A stretch of DNA of 64,000 nucleotides, taken from NCBI RefSeq assembly GCF_007567505.1, contig NZ_CP041783.1, positions 2,604,001 through 2,668,000 on the forward strand, given 5' to 3'. This document shows positions 26,454 to 35,124 of this stretch, in pieces. Below the pieces are notes generated by a model. The model ran no database searches and was not told the DNA's origin. It was given only the letters and a program-made list of their open reading frames with translations. Positions within the stretch are counted from its first letter, which is position 1, and each line of letters opens with the position of its first letter. This DNA is from Shewanella donghaensis (lineage in GTDB: Bacteria; Pseudomonadota; Gammaproteobacteria; Enterobacterales; Shewanellaceae). The position numbers were made by a program, and so were the translations under genes.

Positions 26454-28436
26454 TTAACGTTCGAAGTTATGGAACTTATCGATACCGAAAGATTTACCAG
26501 TATCATGACAAGTTGCACAAGATTCAGAAGTTCCTTCTGTAAACCAATCTACAGTTGTTGGTGTATTTAGTTCACCACCATTTTGTTCCATATGGCTCAA
26601 TGCTGAATCTGAGTTATGACAAGCAAAACAGTTAGCCGTGATAGGGCTAGTCATCACACCTGAGTTACCTTCGTTATACGCTTTTGAAAGCATATATTGA
26701 TTAGGTACATCAGATAAGCTAACGCCATCAGCATGACAAGACACACAGTTATCAGCATTTAAGCTAGCAGCTGAATTCTCAATATTGTTGCCTTCTTCGT
26801 CTTGCTTAGCACCAGAAAGAGCATTACCAATGCCCCAGTGCATACTATGAACCATAGGACCAAAGCCTGGTGCTGAGTATGCAGCTCTGCGATCTTGGCC
26901 ATTGTTATGACAAGCTACACAATCTAAACCACCATCACGATAGCCACCATTTTTATGGTAGTTAGTATCGTTGTTGTGACAAGTAGTACAACTATCAGCT
27001 GTTACCGCATGACGACGTCCCCAGTCTTGAACTTTCTCGAAGTTAATTGGGTCAACAACTTCACTGTAGCCAGTAAACGATACACCGAACTCGCCATCAC
27101 TGTCTTCCCAGTTAGTATCTGCAATCGTAATACGTGAACTAGCAGACAGGTTAGCAGATTCGAATCCAGCAGTTAGCTCGCCATAACATACAGAGCGTGA
27201 ACCATCAGCATTTTCAATATAGCCTTCAGAACCATGCCCAATTACACGAGCAACGATAGAATCATTGTGGTAATTGTTAATGTAAGCACCGCCATAAACG
27301 ATTTCATGTGCAGCATACATTTCACCGATGTTCAATTGAACAGGTGTTTCACCAGAGTTATCGAATAACGCGATATCAACACAGTAACCAGAAGTCCAAG
27401 CGACGTCTTTGTGATCGACCCACTCATCCATTGTTGGATTAAAGTAAGGGCTACTTGTTGTGGTGTAATGGTTTGCACGAATTTCTTCACGCTCAACCAG
27501 GCCAATAGATGACGCTTCAGCATGGAATGCTCGTGCATCAAACCCGTCGGCAGGAACGATCACTCCAGCTTCACCATTACCGTGACAATCAGTACAACCG
27601 TTACCAGCAATACTAGTATTGACTACAGGCTCTGCGTGACAGGTGTAACAATTGGTTGGAGTGAAATCTTTTTCAAATTTCTGATGGTTAATATGACCCA
27701 GTTTCTGCATGCTGTTTTTAGCATAGCCACCCGTGTCTAAAGAGTTTCCTTCAGAATCGATATCACGTGGTACGTTGTTATGACAAACCATACAACCGCC
27801 AACAAAATCCACTTCGCCATCTGTGTTTAAGGCTACGTATTTACTGTGCTTAATATCAGACGTTGCATAGTTAACATGACATGAGTAGCAGGTTTCTGTT
27901 GTACTGGTATGGGTATTTGCAGGCTTGTTTACAATAATATAAGGTGAAGACGCAATGTTATCTCCGCCGCCAACTTGTAAGCGAATTAAGCCTTCTGTAT
28001 CTGCTTGAACTGCCGCCATAGGAGCAACAAATTCGTAACGACCATCATCTAGCATGGTTAAGGTTGCACCCTCTGTAGCGCTATCGCCACCGGCATTAGC
28101 ACTGCCACCAACAGAGCCGTCACGTGAACGTTGAATACCACGATCAGTTTTCGCAGCTAAATATACTGCGGCGTTTTCAAGGCCATTAATTAACGTGCCA
28201 TCTTCATCTGTAATTTCAAACTCAAGGGTAACTTGGCCTTCTTCTACCAGATGTGAAATATATTCGACATTAGTGACTTCTGACACTTCTGTCACTGGCG
28301 TATTTGGCTCTCCTGGTATGCCTGGCTCACCAGGTGCACCGTCTTGACCATCTTTCCCGTCATCACCACAGCCTGCAATCCCCATTGCTGCTGCGACAAC
28401 GAACGCTAATCTTTTTTTCGTTAAATGCTTCATCAT
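26454..28436 (-). CDS. OmcA/MtrC-family outer-surface multiheme cytochrome c, copy 1
   Basis: 660 residues from 28436, where the GAGG box is 5 bases upstream and MMKHLTK matches the paralogue. The lipoprotein signal ends MGIAGC, followed by a short collagen-like Gly-X-Y stretch (GKDGQDGAPGEPGIPGEP). I count nine CXXCH heme sites: four in the N-terminal heme domain (CYSCH, CMVCH, CYTCH, CTDCH) and five in the C-terminal one (CTTCH, CVACH, CVSCH, CFACH, CATCH), one short of the family's usual ten. The protein should sit on the outer membrane surface and pass electrons to extracellular acceptors. No mtrA- or mtrB-like gene is in the window. CRP-like and FNR-like boxes lie upstream. Confidence 0.9.
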   Translation of the reverse strand: MMKHLTKKRLAFVVAAAMGIAGCGDDGKDGQDGAPGEPGIPGEPNTPVTEVSEVTNVEYISHLVEEGQVTLEFEITDEDGTLINGLENAAVYLAAKTDRGIQRSRDGSVGGSANAGGDSATEGATLTMLDDGRYEFVAPMAAVQADTEGLIRLQVGGGDNIASSPYIIVNKPANTHTSTTETCYSCHVNYATSDIKHSKYVALNTDGEVDFVGGCMVCHNNVPRDIDSEGNSLDTGGYAKNSMQKLGHINHQKFEKDFTPTNCYTCHAEPVVNTSIAGNGCTDCHGNGEAGVIVPADGFDARAFHAEASSIGLVEREEIRANHYTTTSSPYFNPTMDEWVDHKDVAWTSGYCVDIALFDNSGETPVQLNIGEMYAAHEIVYGGAYINNYHNDSIVARVIGHGSEGYIENADGSRSVCYGELTAGFESANLSASSRITIADTNWEDSDGEFGVSFTGYSEVVDPINFEKVQDWGRRHAVTADSCTTCHNNDTNYHKNGGYRDGGLDCVACHNNGQDRRAAYSAPGFGPMVHSMHWGIGNALSGAKQDEEGNNIENSAASLNADNCVSCHADGVSLSDVPNQYMLSKAYNEGNSGVMTSPITANCFACHNSDSALSHMEQNGGELNTPTTVDWFTEGTSESCATCHDTGKSFGIDKFHNFER

Positions 28437-28510
28437 CATTTCCTCTTTGCCCATTACCACTTTGTAGGTACAGGTCTATTTTAATAATAGATATTTCTAA
28501 TTAATAAAAG

Positions 28511-28526
28511 AGTGACAAGAATCACA
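28511..28526 (-). promoter_or_regulatory. CRP-like site upstream of cytochrome copy 1
   Basis: AGTGACAAGAATCACA agrees with TGTGA-N6-TCACA at 9 of 10 core positions. It is 75-90 bases before the start. CRP is known to control anaerobic respiration genes in Shewanella. Confidence 0.65.
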
Positions 28527-28571
28527 GCGGAACTAATGTAAAGATGATTGACACATTTTTATGTTTAAAGT

Positions 28572-28585
28572 TTGATTCAGATCTA
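28572..28585 (-). promoter_or_regulatory. FNR/EtrA-like site upstream of cytochrome copy 1
   Basis: TTGATTCAGATCTA agrees with TTGAT-N4-ATCAA at 9 of 10 positions. The equivalent place upstream of the paralogue carries a weaker match at the same spacing from the CRP-like box. Confidence 0.45.
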
Positions 28586-28960
28586 AATAACTACATCCTT
28601 ATATAAAAAACAACACAAACAACAATGAGCTAAACTATTGTTTTTAAAGGGTTTACAATTAATTAATTTAATTAACATAATTTTTACTGTTAATATTCAG
28701 TGACTTATAATTAATACAGATCCTTTTTCATTAAGATACAGACACATTATTAAAATCGATTAATACTAAATTAAGTTTATTTTAAGTTTTGAGCAATCTT
28801 AAAAAATTTCATCTCCTGGGGGTATTTCGTCTTAATACTGATTATACGAAGATGACAAATTGATATAGAGAGGGATTGTCAGAAGAAAGAATATAAAAAT
28901 AACCGGGGCTGAATCTAAACAAAACAAAAACTAATTTAAGACTAGGCAAACGCACAGCAA
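28586..28960. other. AT-rich intergenic region between the paralogous cytochromes
   Basis: No open frame of interest and no recognised RNA. It separates the terminator of copy 2 from the regulatory sites of copy 1. Confidence 0.3.
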
Positions 28961-28963
28961 TAA

Positions 28964-28990
28964 AAAAGCCACTAACAAGTAGTGGCTTTT
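28964..28990 (-). terminator. Terminator of the second multiheme cytochrome gene
   Basis: AAAAGCCACTA-acaag-TAGTGGCTTTT, with a T run on the minus strand. Confidence 0.9.
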
Positions 28991-29062
28991 TATCATTTAT
29001 CTGATTGTGATATTAAGCTTTGCAGGGCCAGTTAATATCACATGCTCAATAAATATCAGTGA

Positions 29063-30949
29063 TTAACGTTCGAATTTATGGAACTTATCAATACCGAATG
29101 ACTTACCAGTATCGTGACAAGTTGCACAAGATTCAGCTGTAGATTCAGTGTGCCAATCAGCAGTAGCAGGAACATTTAGCTCACCGCCATTTTGTTCCAT
29201 ATGGTTTTGTGCTGAGCTGTCATTATGACAAGCAAAACAGTTAGCCATGATCGGACTAGTCATAACACCTGAAACGCCACCATTATAAGCTTTAGAAAGC
29301 ATGTATTGGTTTGGAATCGCATCAAGTTCAATACCTTCAGCATGACAAGATACACAATTTTCTGCGTTTAGGCGGTCTGCTGAGTTAGCAATATTGTTGC
29401 CGTCTTCATCTTGCTTAGCGCCAGATAATTCGTTGCCAAGTCCCCAGTGCATGCTGTGAACCATAGGTCCAAAGCCTGGTGCTGAGTTTTTAGCGCTACG
29501 ATCTTGGCCATTGTTATGACAAGCAACACAATCTAAACCACCTTCAACATAACTGCCATTTTTGTGGTAGTTAGTTTCGTTGTTGTGACAAGTTGTACAG
29601 CTATCAGTTGTTACAGCATGACGACGATCATAATCGGTCACGTTATTAAGGTCTGCAAGCTCAGTAACTGGCGAGTAACTAGTGAAAGAAACTCCATCAT
29701 ATGATGCGTCAGTACCAAGATTGAAAGTCACACGAGAGCTTGCCATGATTTGTGGCGTTTGTAGATCTAAGGTTTCGTGACAGAACGTTTTAGTGCCGTC
29801 GCCTTTATAAGACTCTTCGTAGCTACGAGACTCACGGCCAACAATAGACTTGTTGTTGTAACCGTGAAGGTAAGTACTTGCGTAACTTAAAGTACCTGCA
29901 GTGTATAACGCTTCAATATCCAGTACTTCTTCGCCTTTAAATAAGGTCAAATCAGTACAGTAATTACCAAGGTCATTCATGTAGATAGCAGAAAGTGAAG
30001 TGCTATGCTCTTCACGAGTGGTTTGACGCTCGTCTAAGCCAATCAGTGCTGATTTAGCATGGAATTCACGGGCATCAAAATCACTATTAGCCGATAATAA
30101 AGCCGCTGACTCTGACATATCAGTCGAGTGACAATCGCTACAACCGTTACCAGCAATGCTTGTGTTCATCACAGGCTCAGCATGACAGGTATAACAGTTA
30201 GTTGGAGTGAAATCTTTTTCAAATTCTTGGTGATTAATATGACCAATTTTTTGCATAGTGTTACGTGCATAACCACCGTCATCACGTGCTACGTTACCGT
30301 GACAAGTCATACAACCAGCAACTAAGTCAGTTTCACCTTCTGTATCAATAGCTGTATAGCTAGGGTGCTTAAGGTGTGATGCAGCATAATCAACGTGACA
30401 AGACTGACAAGTTTCTGTCGTTGTCGTGTGTACATTTTCAGGCTTGCTTACAACGATATAACGAGACTTAGCAATTGCATCACTTCCACCAACCGCTAGA
30501 CGTACAATACCTTCAGTGCCCGCTTCAACATTTGGCATTGGAGCAATAAACTCATAGTTACCATTTTCTAGCAAGGTTAAGCTAGCACCTTCAGTTGATT
30601 CGCTAGCGCTACCACCAACTTGAACACCTTCAAAATCATCGCGACTACGTGCAATACCGTTTTCAGTCATCGCAGCAAGCTCAGCACTGGCTTTTTCTAA
30701 ACCAATAATAGCTAGATCATCTTCATTAGTGATTTGGAATTCAAAAGTAACTTGTCCATCCTCAATCATATGGTTGATCATTTCAACATTAGTGACTTCA
30801 GAAGTCTCTACTGTTGGTGGGTTAGGTCCTGGACCTGGTTCGCCAGGTGCACCATCTTCACCGTCTTTTCCATCACTACCACAACCAGCAATCCCCATTG
30901 CTGCTGCAATAACGAATGCTAATTTGCGTTTCGTTAAATGTTTCATCAT
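29063..30949 (-). CDS. OmcA/MtrC-family outer-surface multiheme cytochrome c, copy 2
   Basis: 628 residues from 30949 (MMKHLTKRKL, GGAG two to five bases upstream). The layout is the same as copy 1: lipobox MGIAGC, a Gly-X-Y stretch (GKDGEDGAPGEPGPG), four heme sites (CQSCH, CMTCH, CYTCH, CSDCH), then five (CTTCH, CVACH, CVSCH, CFACH, CATCH). The C-terminal heme domain is nearly identical to that of copy 1, while the middle segment (about 265-430) differs strongly, as expected if the central non-heme domain has a different partner or substrate. A pair of cysteines in that segment (NYCTDL and KTFCHE) may form a disulfide. It was produced by tandem duplication. Confidence 0.9.
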   Translation of the reverse strand: MMKHLTKRKLAFVIAAAMGIAGCGSDGKDGEDGAPGEPGPGPNPPTVETSEVTNVEMINHMIEDGQVTFEFQITNEDDLAIIGLEKASAELAAMTENGIARSRDDFEGVQVGGSASESTEGASLTLLENGNYEFIAPMPNVEAGTEGIVRLAVGGSDAIAKSRYIVVSKPENVHTTTTETCQSCHVDYAASHLKHPSYTAIDTEGETDLVAGCMTCHGNVARDDGGYARNTMQKIGHINHQEFEKDFTPTNCYTCHAEPVMNTSIAGNGCSDCHSTDMSESAALLSANSDFDAREFHAKSALIGLDERQTTREEHSTSLSAIYMNDLGNYCTDLTLFKGEEVLDIEALYTAGTLSYASTYLHGYNNKSIVGRESRSYEESYKGDGTKTFCHETLDLQTPQIMASSRVTFNLGTDASYDGVSFTSYSPVTELADLNNVTDYDRRHAVTTDSCTTCHNNETNYHKNGSYVEGGLDCVACHNNGQDRSAKNSAPGFGPMVHSMHWGLGNELSGAKQDEDGNNIANSADRLNAENCVSCHAEGIELDAIPNQYMLSKAYNGGVSGVMTSPIMANCFACHNDSSAQNHMEQNGGELNVPATADWHTESTAESCATCHDTGKSFGIDKFHKFER

Positions 30950-31019
30950 CACTCCGAGTATTTTCAATACCACCAATTAGGTATTCGCAGGGATACTAGG
31001 TAGTAAAGTGGCTTTAATG

Positions 31020-31035
31020 GGTGACTGTCGTCACG
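31020..31035 (-). promoter_or_regulatory. CRP-like site upstream of cytochrome copy 2
   Basis: GGTGACTGTCGTCACG has the symmetric core GTGA-N6-TCAC, 71-86 bases before the start, matching the place of the site in front of copy 1. Confidence 0.55.
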
Positions 31036-31080
31036 AAAGATCAGGACTGTAACAAAAGCGATATTCTTTAAAGTAAAAGT

Positions 31081-31094
31081 TTGAACTAGATCTT
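31081..31094 (-). promoter_or_regulatory. Weak FNR-like box upstream of cytochrome copy 2
   Basis: TTGAACTAGATCTT is a 7 of 10 match to TTGAT-N4-ATCAA. It begins 46 bases past the end of the CRP-like box, the same spacing as in copy 1. The shared string is AGTTTGA-N3-AGATCT. Confidence 0.35.
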
Positions 31095-31288
31095 ATTAAG
31101 CAAACACTTATACTAACAATTAAAACCCAAATGCTAACCTTACTATTAAAAATCAACAAACTACGTTACAGCTTGTATCACTAATTAATTTCTTCCTACT
31201 TTTCATTAAAAATAATTAAATTAATTAATCACATAAAAAAGGCCCTTGCGGGCCTTTAAAAAATACTTAGGAATTAGCATTAATAACG

Positions 31289-32653
31289 TTAAGAACAACA
31301 GTCTCTTTTAATGTTCATTTTAGGTAGTTTTTCCCAAACTACTTTTGCCATTAATACTGCCAATACAATGCCTGAACTTAACACTAACCAATGTGGCAAT
31401 AACTCGTGTTGCTCACCGATTTGCGGCATGACCACAAAACCAAATTCAGCAACCAAGTAATTAACCAATATCCCAGCCAACAGTGCTACACCAAGTACGC
31501 CACCTAAGTAGCCAAATAAAGCGCGCTTACCTAACTCTTTCGCTACCACACCTAATGTCGCGATATTCGTCGCAGGGCCTGCCATCATGAATACCAACAC
31601 TGCCCCTGGTGATACGCCCGCTAATAACAAACCTGCCGCTATCGGCGTTGATGCCGTTGCACAGATATACATAGGCACTGAAATTAACACCATCACCAAC
31701 ATCGCTAGGATGCCATCACCCCACTTTGCCAAAAAGTCAGTCGGTACATAGGTTTGTACCAATGCAGCAAAGAATAACCCGACTAATAGCCAAAGAGTTG
31801 TGTCTCTGACTAAGTCAGTGGCGGCATATTTAAGTCCAGTGAAGATACGAGACAGAATAGTTTCTTGTTTAAGCTCTGTTGCCATGTCCTGAGTTGATGC
31901 GCAGCAGCTTTCTTCACTGGCAGCAGACGTGTTCTCACTTGAGCAACAAGCGCTTTTTTCGGTTTTAACGGCTTCAGATTTACTTGAACAGCAACTCGCA
32001 GCTTCAGTTTTAACGGCCTCAGATCTACTGGCACAACAACTCGACGTCTCAGCCTTAACAGGCTCTGCTTTACTTGAGCAACAAGCACTAACCTTAACTG
32101 CAGGTAATTCCGATATAGGTTTGGCAACAGCAGCACTCATTGGCTGCATCATTGATGCACTAGCAGCAGGCTTCATGGTCATCACTGTTTTAGTCGCGCT
32201 ATTAGTTTCGATATGAGTAGAAGCATCGTCTTTAACTTCACTGACGACTTTGCCATCGTCATCATCACGACCGACTAATAAGCCCGCCACGATTGCACTT
32301 GTGATCGCTGCTATCGGACGCACAATGGCCATAAAAGGCCCTAACAACACATAAGATACCGTGACAGAATCAACCCCAGTTTCAGGCGTTGACACTAAAA
32401 ATGAGGTAGTTGCTGCTTTTGATGCACCAGAACGGCGTAAACCAACCGCCGCAGGAATAACCCCGCACGAGCATAAAGGTAATGGCGCACCAATCACTGC
32501 AGCTTTAACCACTGTTTTTAAGCCATGGCCACCCAGTTGTTTTTGCATCCATGCCATGGGTACAAAAACTTTCAACAAACCAGCCAACACTAGGCCTAAT
32601 AACAGCCAAGGCGCTGATTCTAAAAATAACTCAATAAAATTACTTAATAACAT
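31289..32653 (-). CDS. Permease (DUF318/UPF0718, YraQ-like) with a Cys-rich central linker
   Basis: 454 residues. Two membrane halves, each of about four helices (about 8-115 and 275-445), contain the paired motifs GAPLPLCSCGVIPAAVGL and CATASTPIAAGLLLAG, typical of the DUF318 permeases that include arsenic exporters of the ArsP kind. Between them a hydrophilic linker (about 145-260) repeats CCSSK or CCAS-type units five times, and the C-terminus ends in CCS. Such cysteine pairs could bind or deliver a soft metal. The gene overlaps the ZntR-like regulator by 14 bases, so it is likely induced by, and exports, the metal sensed by that regulator. Confidence 0.85.
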   Translation of the reverse strand: MLLSNFIELFLESAPWLLLGLVLAGLLKVFVPMAWMQKQLGGHGLKTVVKAAVIGAPLPLCSCGVIPAAVGLRRSGASKAATTSFLVSTPETGVDSVTVSYVLLGPFMAIVRPIAAITSAIVAGLLVGRDDDDGKVVSEVKDDASTHIETNSATKTVMTMKPAASASMMQPMSAAVAKPISELPAVKVSACCSSKAEPVKAETSSCCASRSEAVKTEAASCCSSKSEAVKTEKSACCSSENTSAASEESCCASTQDMATELKQETILSRIFTGLKYAATDLVRDTTLWLLVGLFFAALVQTYVPTDFLAKWGDGILAMLVMVLISVPMYICATASTPIAAGLLLAGVSPGAVLVFMMAGPATNIATLGVVAKELGKRALFGYLGGVLGVALLAGILVNYLVAEFGFVVMPQIGEQHELLPHWLVLSSGIVLAVLMAKVVWEKLPKMNIKRDCCS

Positions 32654-33119
32654 GATTTGTCCCTAACCCTGCTTTAACTGCATGAGGGTGATGTTCAACT
32701 TTTGGGTTTAACTCTTTATCGGTTGATTCTAGCGCCTCTAAAATAGAGCAGTGCTCCGCACTATCTGGGCCGCCGCAACAAGCATCTGACAATTTACCTA
32801 AAGAGTTAGCAAAAAATGCTAACTCGGCCATCTTGTCTTGTACTTGTTTTAATTTCGTATCAACTAAACCTTTTACATCTGCACAGGCCCAGTTTGATTT
32901 ATCTAACTCAATGGATAACAACTCAGAAATGTCATTCAAACTAAAGCCCACCGCTTTGGCTCGAATGATAAAACCCAGTTTGGCAGTATCTTCTTCGTTA
33001 TAAAGACGATAGCCCGCATCAGAGCGAGTAGAAGGCGCTAACAAACCGTGTTTTTCATAGAATCTTAACGTGTCTGTTTTGACATTAAACAGCGCCGCTA
33101 ATTCGCCAATTCGATACAT
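32640..33119 (-). CDS. MerR family regulator, ZntR-like
   Basis: 159 residues from 33119 (MYRIGELAALFNVKTDTLRF); the frame to 33218 would run through its own promoter. The N-terminal winged HTH is followed by a long dimer helix (about 80-115) and the metal loop DACCGGPDSAEHCSILEALE, which closely matches the Zn(II) site of ZntR; an additional Cys in NWACADV corresponds to the bridging ligand from the partner. It probably senses zinc, cadmium or lead and activates the operon by untwisting the 20-bp-spacer promoter. It is the first gene of the merR-permease operon. Confidence 0.9.
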   Translation of the reverse strand: MYRIGELAALFNVKTDTLRFYEKHGLLAPSTRSDAGYRLYNEEDTAKLGFIIRAKAVGFSLNDISELLSIELDKSNWACADVKGLVDTKLKQVQDKMAELAFFANSLGKLSDACCGGPDSAEHCSILEALESTDKELNPKVEHHPHAVKAGLGTNHVIK

Positions 33120-33186
33120 AATTTCACCACTGATAAACTCAATAAATCGATGCCATGCATATGCAATATTTACTATTATAAGTAAC

Positions 33187-33218
33187 ACTATAAACCTTAG
33201 AGTTAAATCCAAGGTCAA
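33187..33218 (-). promoter_or_regulatory. MerR-type promoter with long spacer and dyad operator
   Basis: On the minus strand, TTGACC (33213-33218) and TATAGT (33187-33192) are separated by 20 bases rather than 17. A 22-bp dyad with ACCTT and AAGGT arms (33194-33215; 9 of 11 pairs) occupies the spacer. This is the hallmark of MerR-controlled promoters. The start point near 33180 gives a leader of about 60 bases. Confidence 0.8.
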
Positions 33219-33306
33219 GGCTTTTATAAAATAAAAAAGACACAGTTACTTTGTTCTTATTTCAATATTGTGAAATCGCGCAGAAAAAGCCCCTTATATG
33301 GCACTT

Positions 33307-33336
33307 TTGCGATAAAATGCGCGCGCCCTGTATATA
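33307..33336 (+). promoter_or_regulatory. Candidate purH promoter
   Basis: TTGCGA (33307-33312) and TATATA (33331-33336) with an 18-base spacer. The spacer is very GC-rich. No PurR operator was recognised. Confidence 0.4.
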
Positions 33337-33376
33337 GGCAGCAACCCCCTAACAAGTAAACCATTAAGGGACTTTT

Positions 33377-33413
33377 GCAAAGCAGAGCCATGTCGATATC
33401 TGCTCTGTTTTGC
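33377..33413 (+). promoter_or_regulatory. Leader hairpin upstream of purH
   Basis: GCAAAGCAGAGC and GCTCTGTTTTGC pair over 12 bp with one G-U pair (33377-33388 with 33402-33413). It is in the presumed leader, about 40 bases before the ATG, with no T run. Its role is unknown. Confidence 0.5.
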
Positions 33414-33451
33414 CAAACTTCCTTAAAATAAATAGTGGATACTGTACCTAC

Positions 33452-35041
33452 ATGAATACTGTCAGACCTATTCGTCGCGCACTGCTAAGTGTATCTGATA
33501 AAACTGGAATGCTTGAGTTTGCTAAAGCACTCCACGAGCAAGGCGTAGAACTACTTTCTACAGGCGGAACAGCCAAATTACTTGCTGACAATAATATTCC
33601 TGTCACTGAAGTATCTGACTATACCGGTCACCCTGAAATCATGGACGGTCGCGTTAAAACATTGCATCCAAAAGTACACGGCGGCATCTTAGCCCGTCGC
33701 GGTATTGATGAAATAGTAATGGAACAAAATGCCATTAAACCCATCGATTTAGTGGCGGTTAACCTTTACCCATTTGCTTCTACTGTTGCAAAAGAAGGTT
33801 GTACGTTAGCTGACGCCGTTGAGAACATCGATATCGGTGGCCCAACAATGGTACGTTCAACCGCTAAAAATCATAAAGACACCACTATCGTTGTTAACGC
33901 GAGTGACTACGGTCGTGTGATTACTGAAATGCAAGCGAACAACGGCAGCACAACGTTAGAAACACGTTTTGATTTAGCCATTGCAGCATTCGAACACACA
34001 GCCGCTTACGACGGTATGATTGCTAACTACTTCGGCACTATGGTTCCTGCACATAGTAAAGATGAATGTCATGAAGATTCTTCATTCCCACGCACATTCA
34101 ACACTCAGTTAGTGAAAAAACAAGATTTACGCTATGGCGAAAACAGCCATCAAAAAGCGGCTTTCTATGTTGATAGCCACATTGATGAAGCTTCAGTTGC
34201 CAGCGCAATTCAATTGCAAGGTAAAGCACTGTCATACAACAACATAGCTGATACTGATTCAGCACTTGAGTGTGTGAAAGAATTTGAAGGTCCAGCTTGT
34301 GTCATCGTTAAGCATGCAAATCCTTGTGGCGTAGCATTAGGCGACAGCTTATTAGAAGCATACGACCGTGCATTTAAAACTGACCCAACGTCTGCATTTG
34401 GCGGCATTATTGCTTTCAACCAGGAGCTCGATGCTGAAACAGCTAAAGCAATTGTTGATCGTCAATTTGTTGAAGTGATCATTGCCCCTAAAGTCAGTGC
34501 AGCAGCACGCGACATCGTGGCAGCGAAAGCCAATGTACGTTTATTAGAATGCGGCGAGTGGAACACGAAAACCACCACCCAAGACTACAAGCGTGTGAAT
34601 GGCGGTTTATTAGTTCAAGACCGCGACCAGGGCATGGTTGATGTAGCAGACGTTAAAGTAGTATCAAAACGCCAACCTACAGCTGAACAGTTAACTGACT
34701 TAATGTTCTGCTGGAAAGTGGCTAAGTTTGTTAAATCTAACGCGATTGTTTACGCTAAAGATGGCATGACAATCGGTGTGGGCGCAGGCCAAATGAGCCG
34801 CGTTTACTCAGCAAAAGTTGCAGGTATTAAAGCTGCGGATGAAGGTTTAGTTGTTGAAGGGTCAGTAATGGCATCAGATGCATTCTTCCCATTCCGTGAT
34901 GGTATCGATGCTGCAGCAGCGGCAGGTATCAGCTGTATCATTCAGCCAGGCGGTTCAATCCGTGATGAAGAAATCATCGCTGCGGCTGATGAGCATAATA
35001 TTGCAATGGTATTTACTGGCATGCGTCACTTCCGTCACTAA
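33452..35041 (+). CDS. purH: Bifunctional AICAR transformylase/IMP cyclohydrolase
   Basis: 529 residues from the ATG at 33452, equal to the E. coli length; an upstream in-frame TTG was rejected. The N-terminal IMP cyclohydrolase part has [29 protein letters not shown] and [13 protein letters not shown]; the C-terminal transformylase part has [15 protein letters not shown] and [11 protein letters not shown] (catalytic Lys-His). The enzyme does the last two steps of IMP synthesis in the cytoplasm: formylation of AICAR by formyl-tetrahydrofolate, then ring closure. purD follows after a terminator-like hairpin. Confidence 0.97.
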   Translation: MNTVRPIRRALLSVSDKTGMLEFAKALHEQGVELLSTGGTAKLLADNNIPVTEVSDYTGHPEIMDGRVKTLHPKVHGGILARRGIDEIVMEQNAIKPIDLVAVNLYPFASTVAKEGCTLADAVENIDIGGPTMVRSTAKNHKDTTIVVNASDYGRVITEMQANNGSTTLETRFDLAIAAFEHTAAYDGMIANYFGTMVPAHSKDECHEDSSFPRTFNTQLVKKQDLRYGENSHQKAAFYVDSHIDEASVASAIQLQGKALSYNNIADTDSALECVKEFEGPACVIVKHANPCGVALGDSLLEAYDRAFKTDPTSAFGGIIAFNQELDAETAKAIVDRQFVEVIIAPKVSAAARDIVAAKANVRLLECGEWNTKTTTQDYKRVNGGLLVQDRDQGMVDVADVKVVSKRQPTAEQLTDLMFCWKVAKFVKSNAIVYAKDGMTIGVGAGQMSRVYSAKVAGIKAADEGLVVEGSVMASDAFFPFRDGIDAAAAAGISCIIQPGGSIRDEEIIAAADEHNIAMVFTGMRHFRH

Positions 35042-35056
35042 TAGCCATTTGAATAG

Positions 35057-35081
35057 AGCAGCCTCATTTGGCTGCTTTTTT
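35057..35081 (+). terminator. Terminator between purH and purD
   Basis: AGCAGCC-tcattt-GGCTGCT followed by TTTTT. It should stop or attenuate purH transcripts, so purD expression relies on read-through or its own promoter. Confidence 0.85.
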
Positions 35082-35124
35082 CGTTTTAAAAAGATTATAT
35101 TTTTAATTGTTTGAGGGTGAATCA

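Noticed and set aside
31810..32216. Open frames opposite or in another frame of the permease linker
   Set aside because: They follow from the repeated Cys-rich linker codons; the permease frame has clear membrane motifs on both sides.
33377..33413. PurR operator before purH
   Set aside because: GCAAA occurs but the opposed half is not the PurR half; the symmetry belongs to a hairpin instead.
33410..33451. Upstream TTG start for purH
   Set aside because: The downstream ATG gives the exact family length of 529 residues; the TTG overlaps the leader hairpin.
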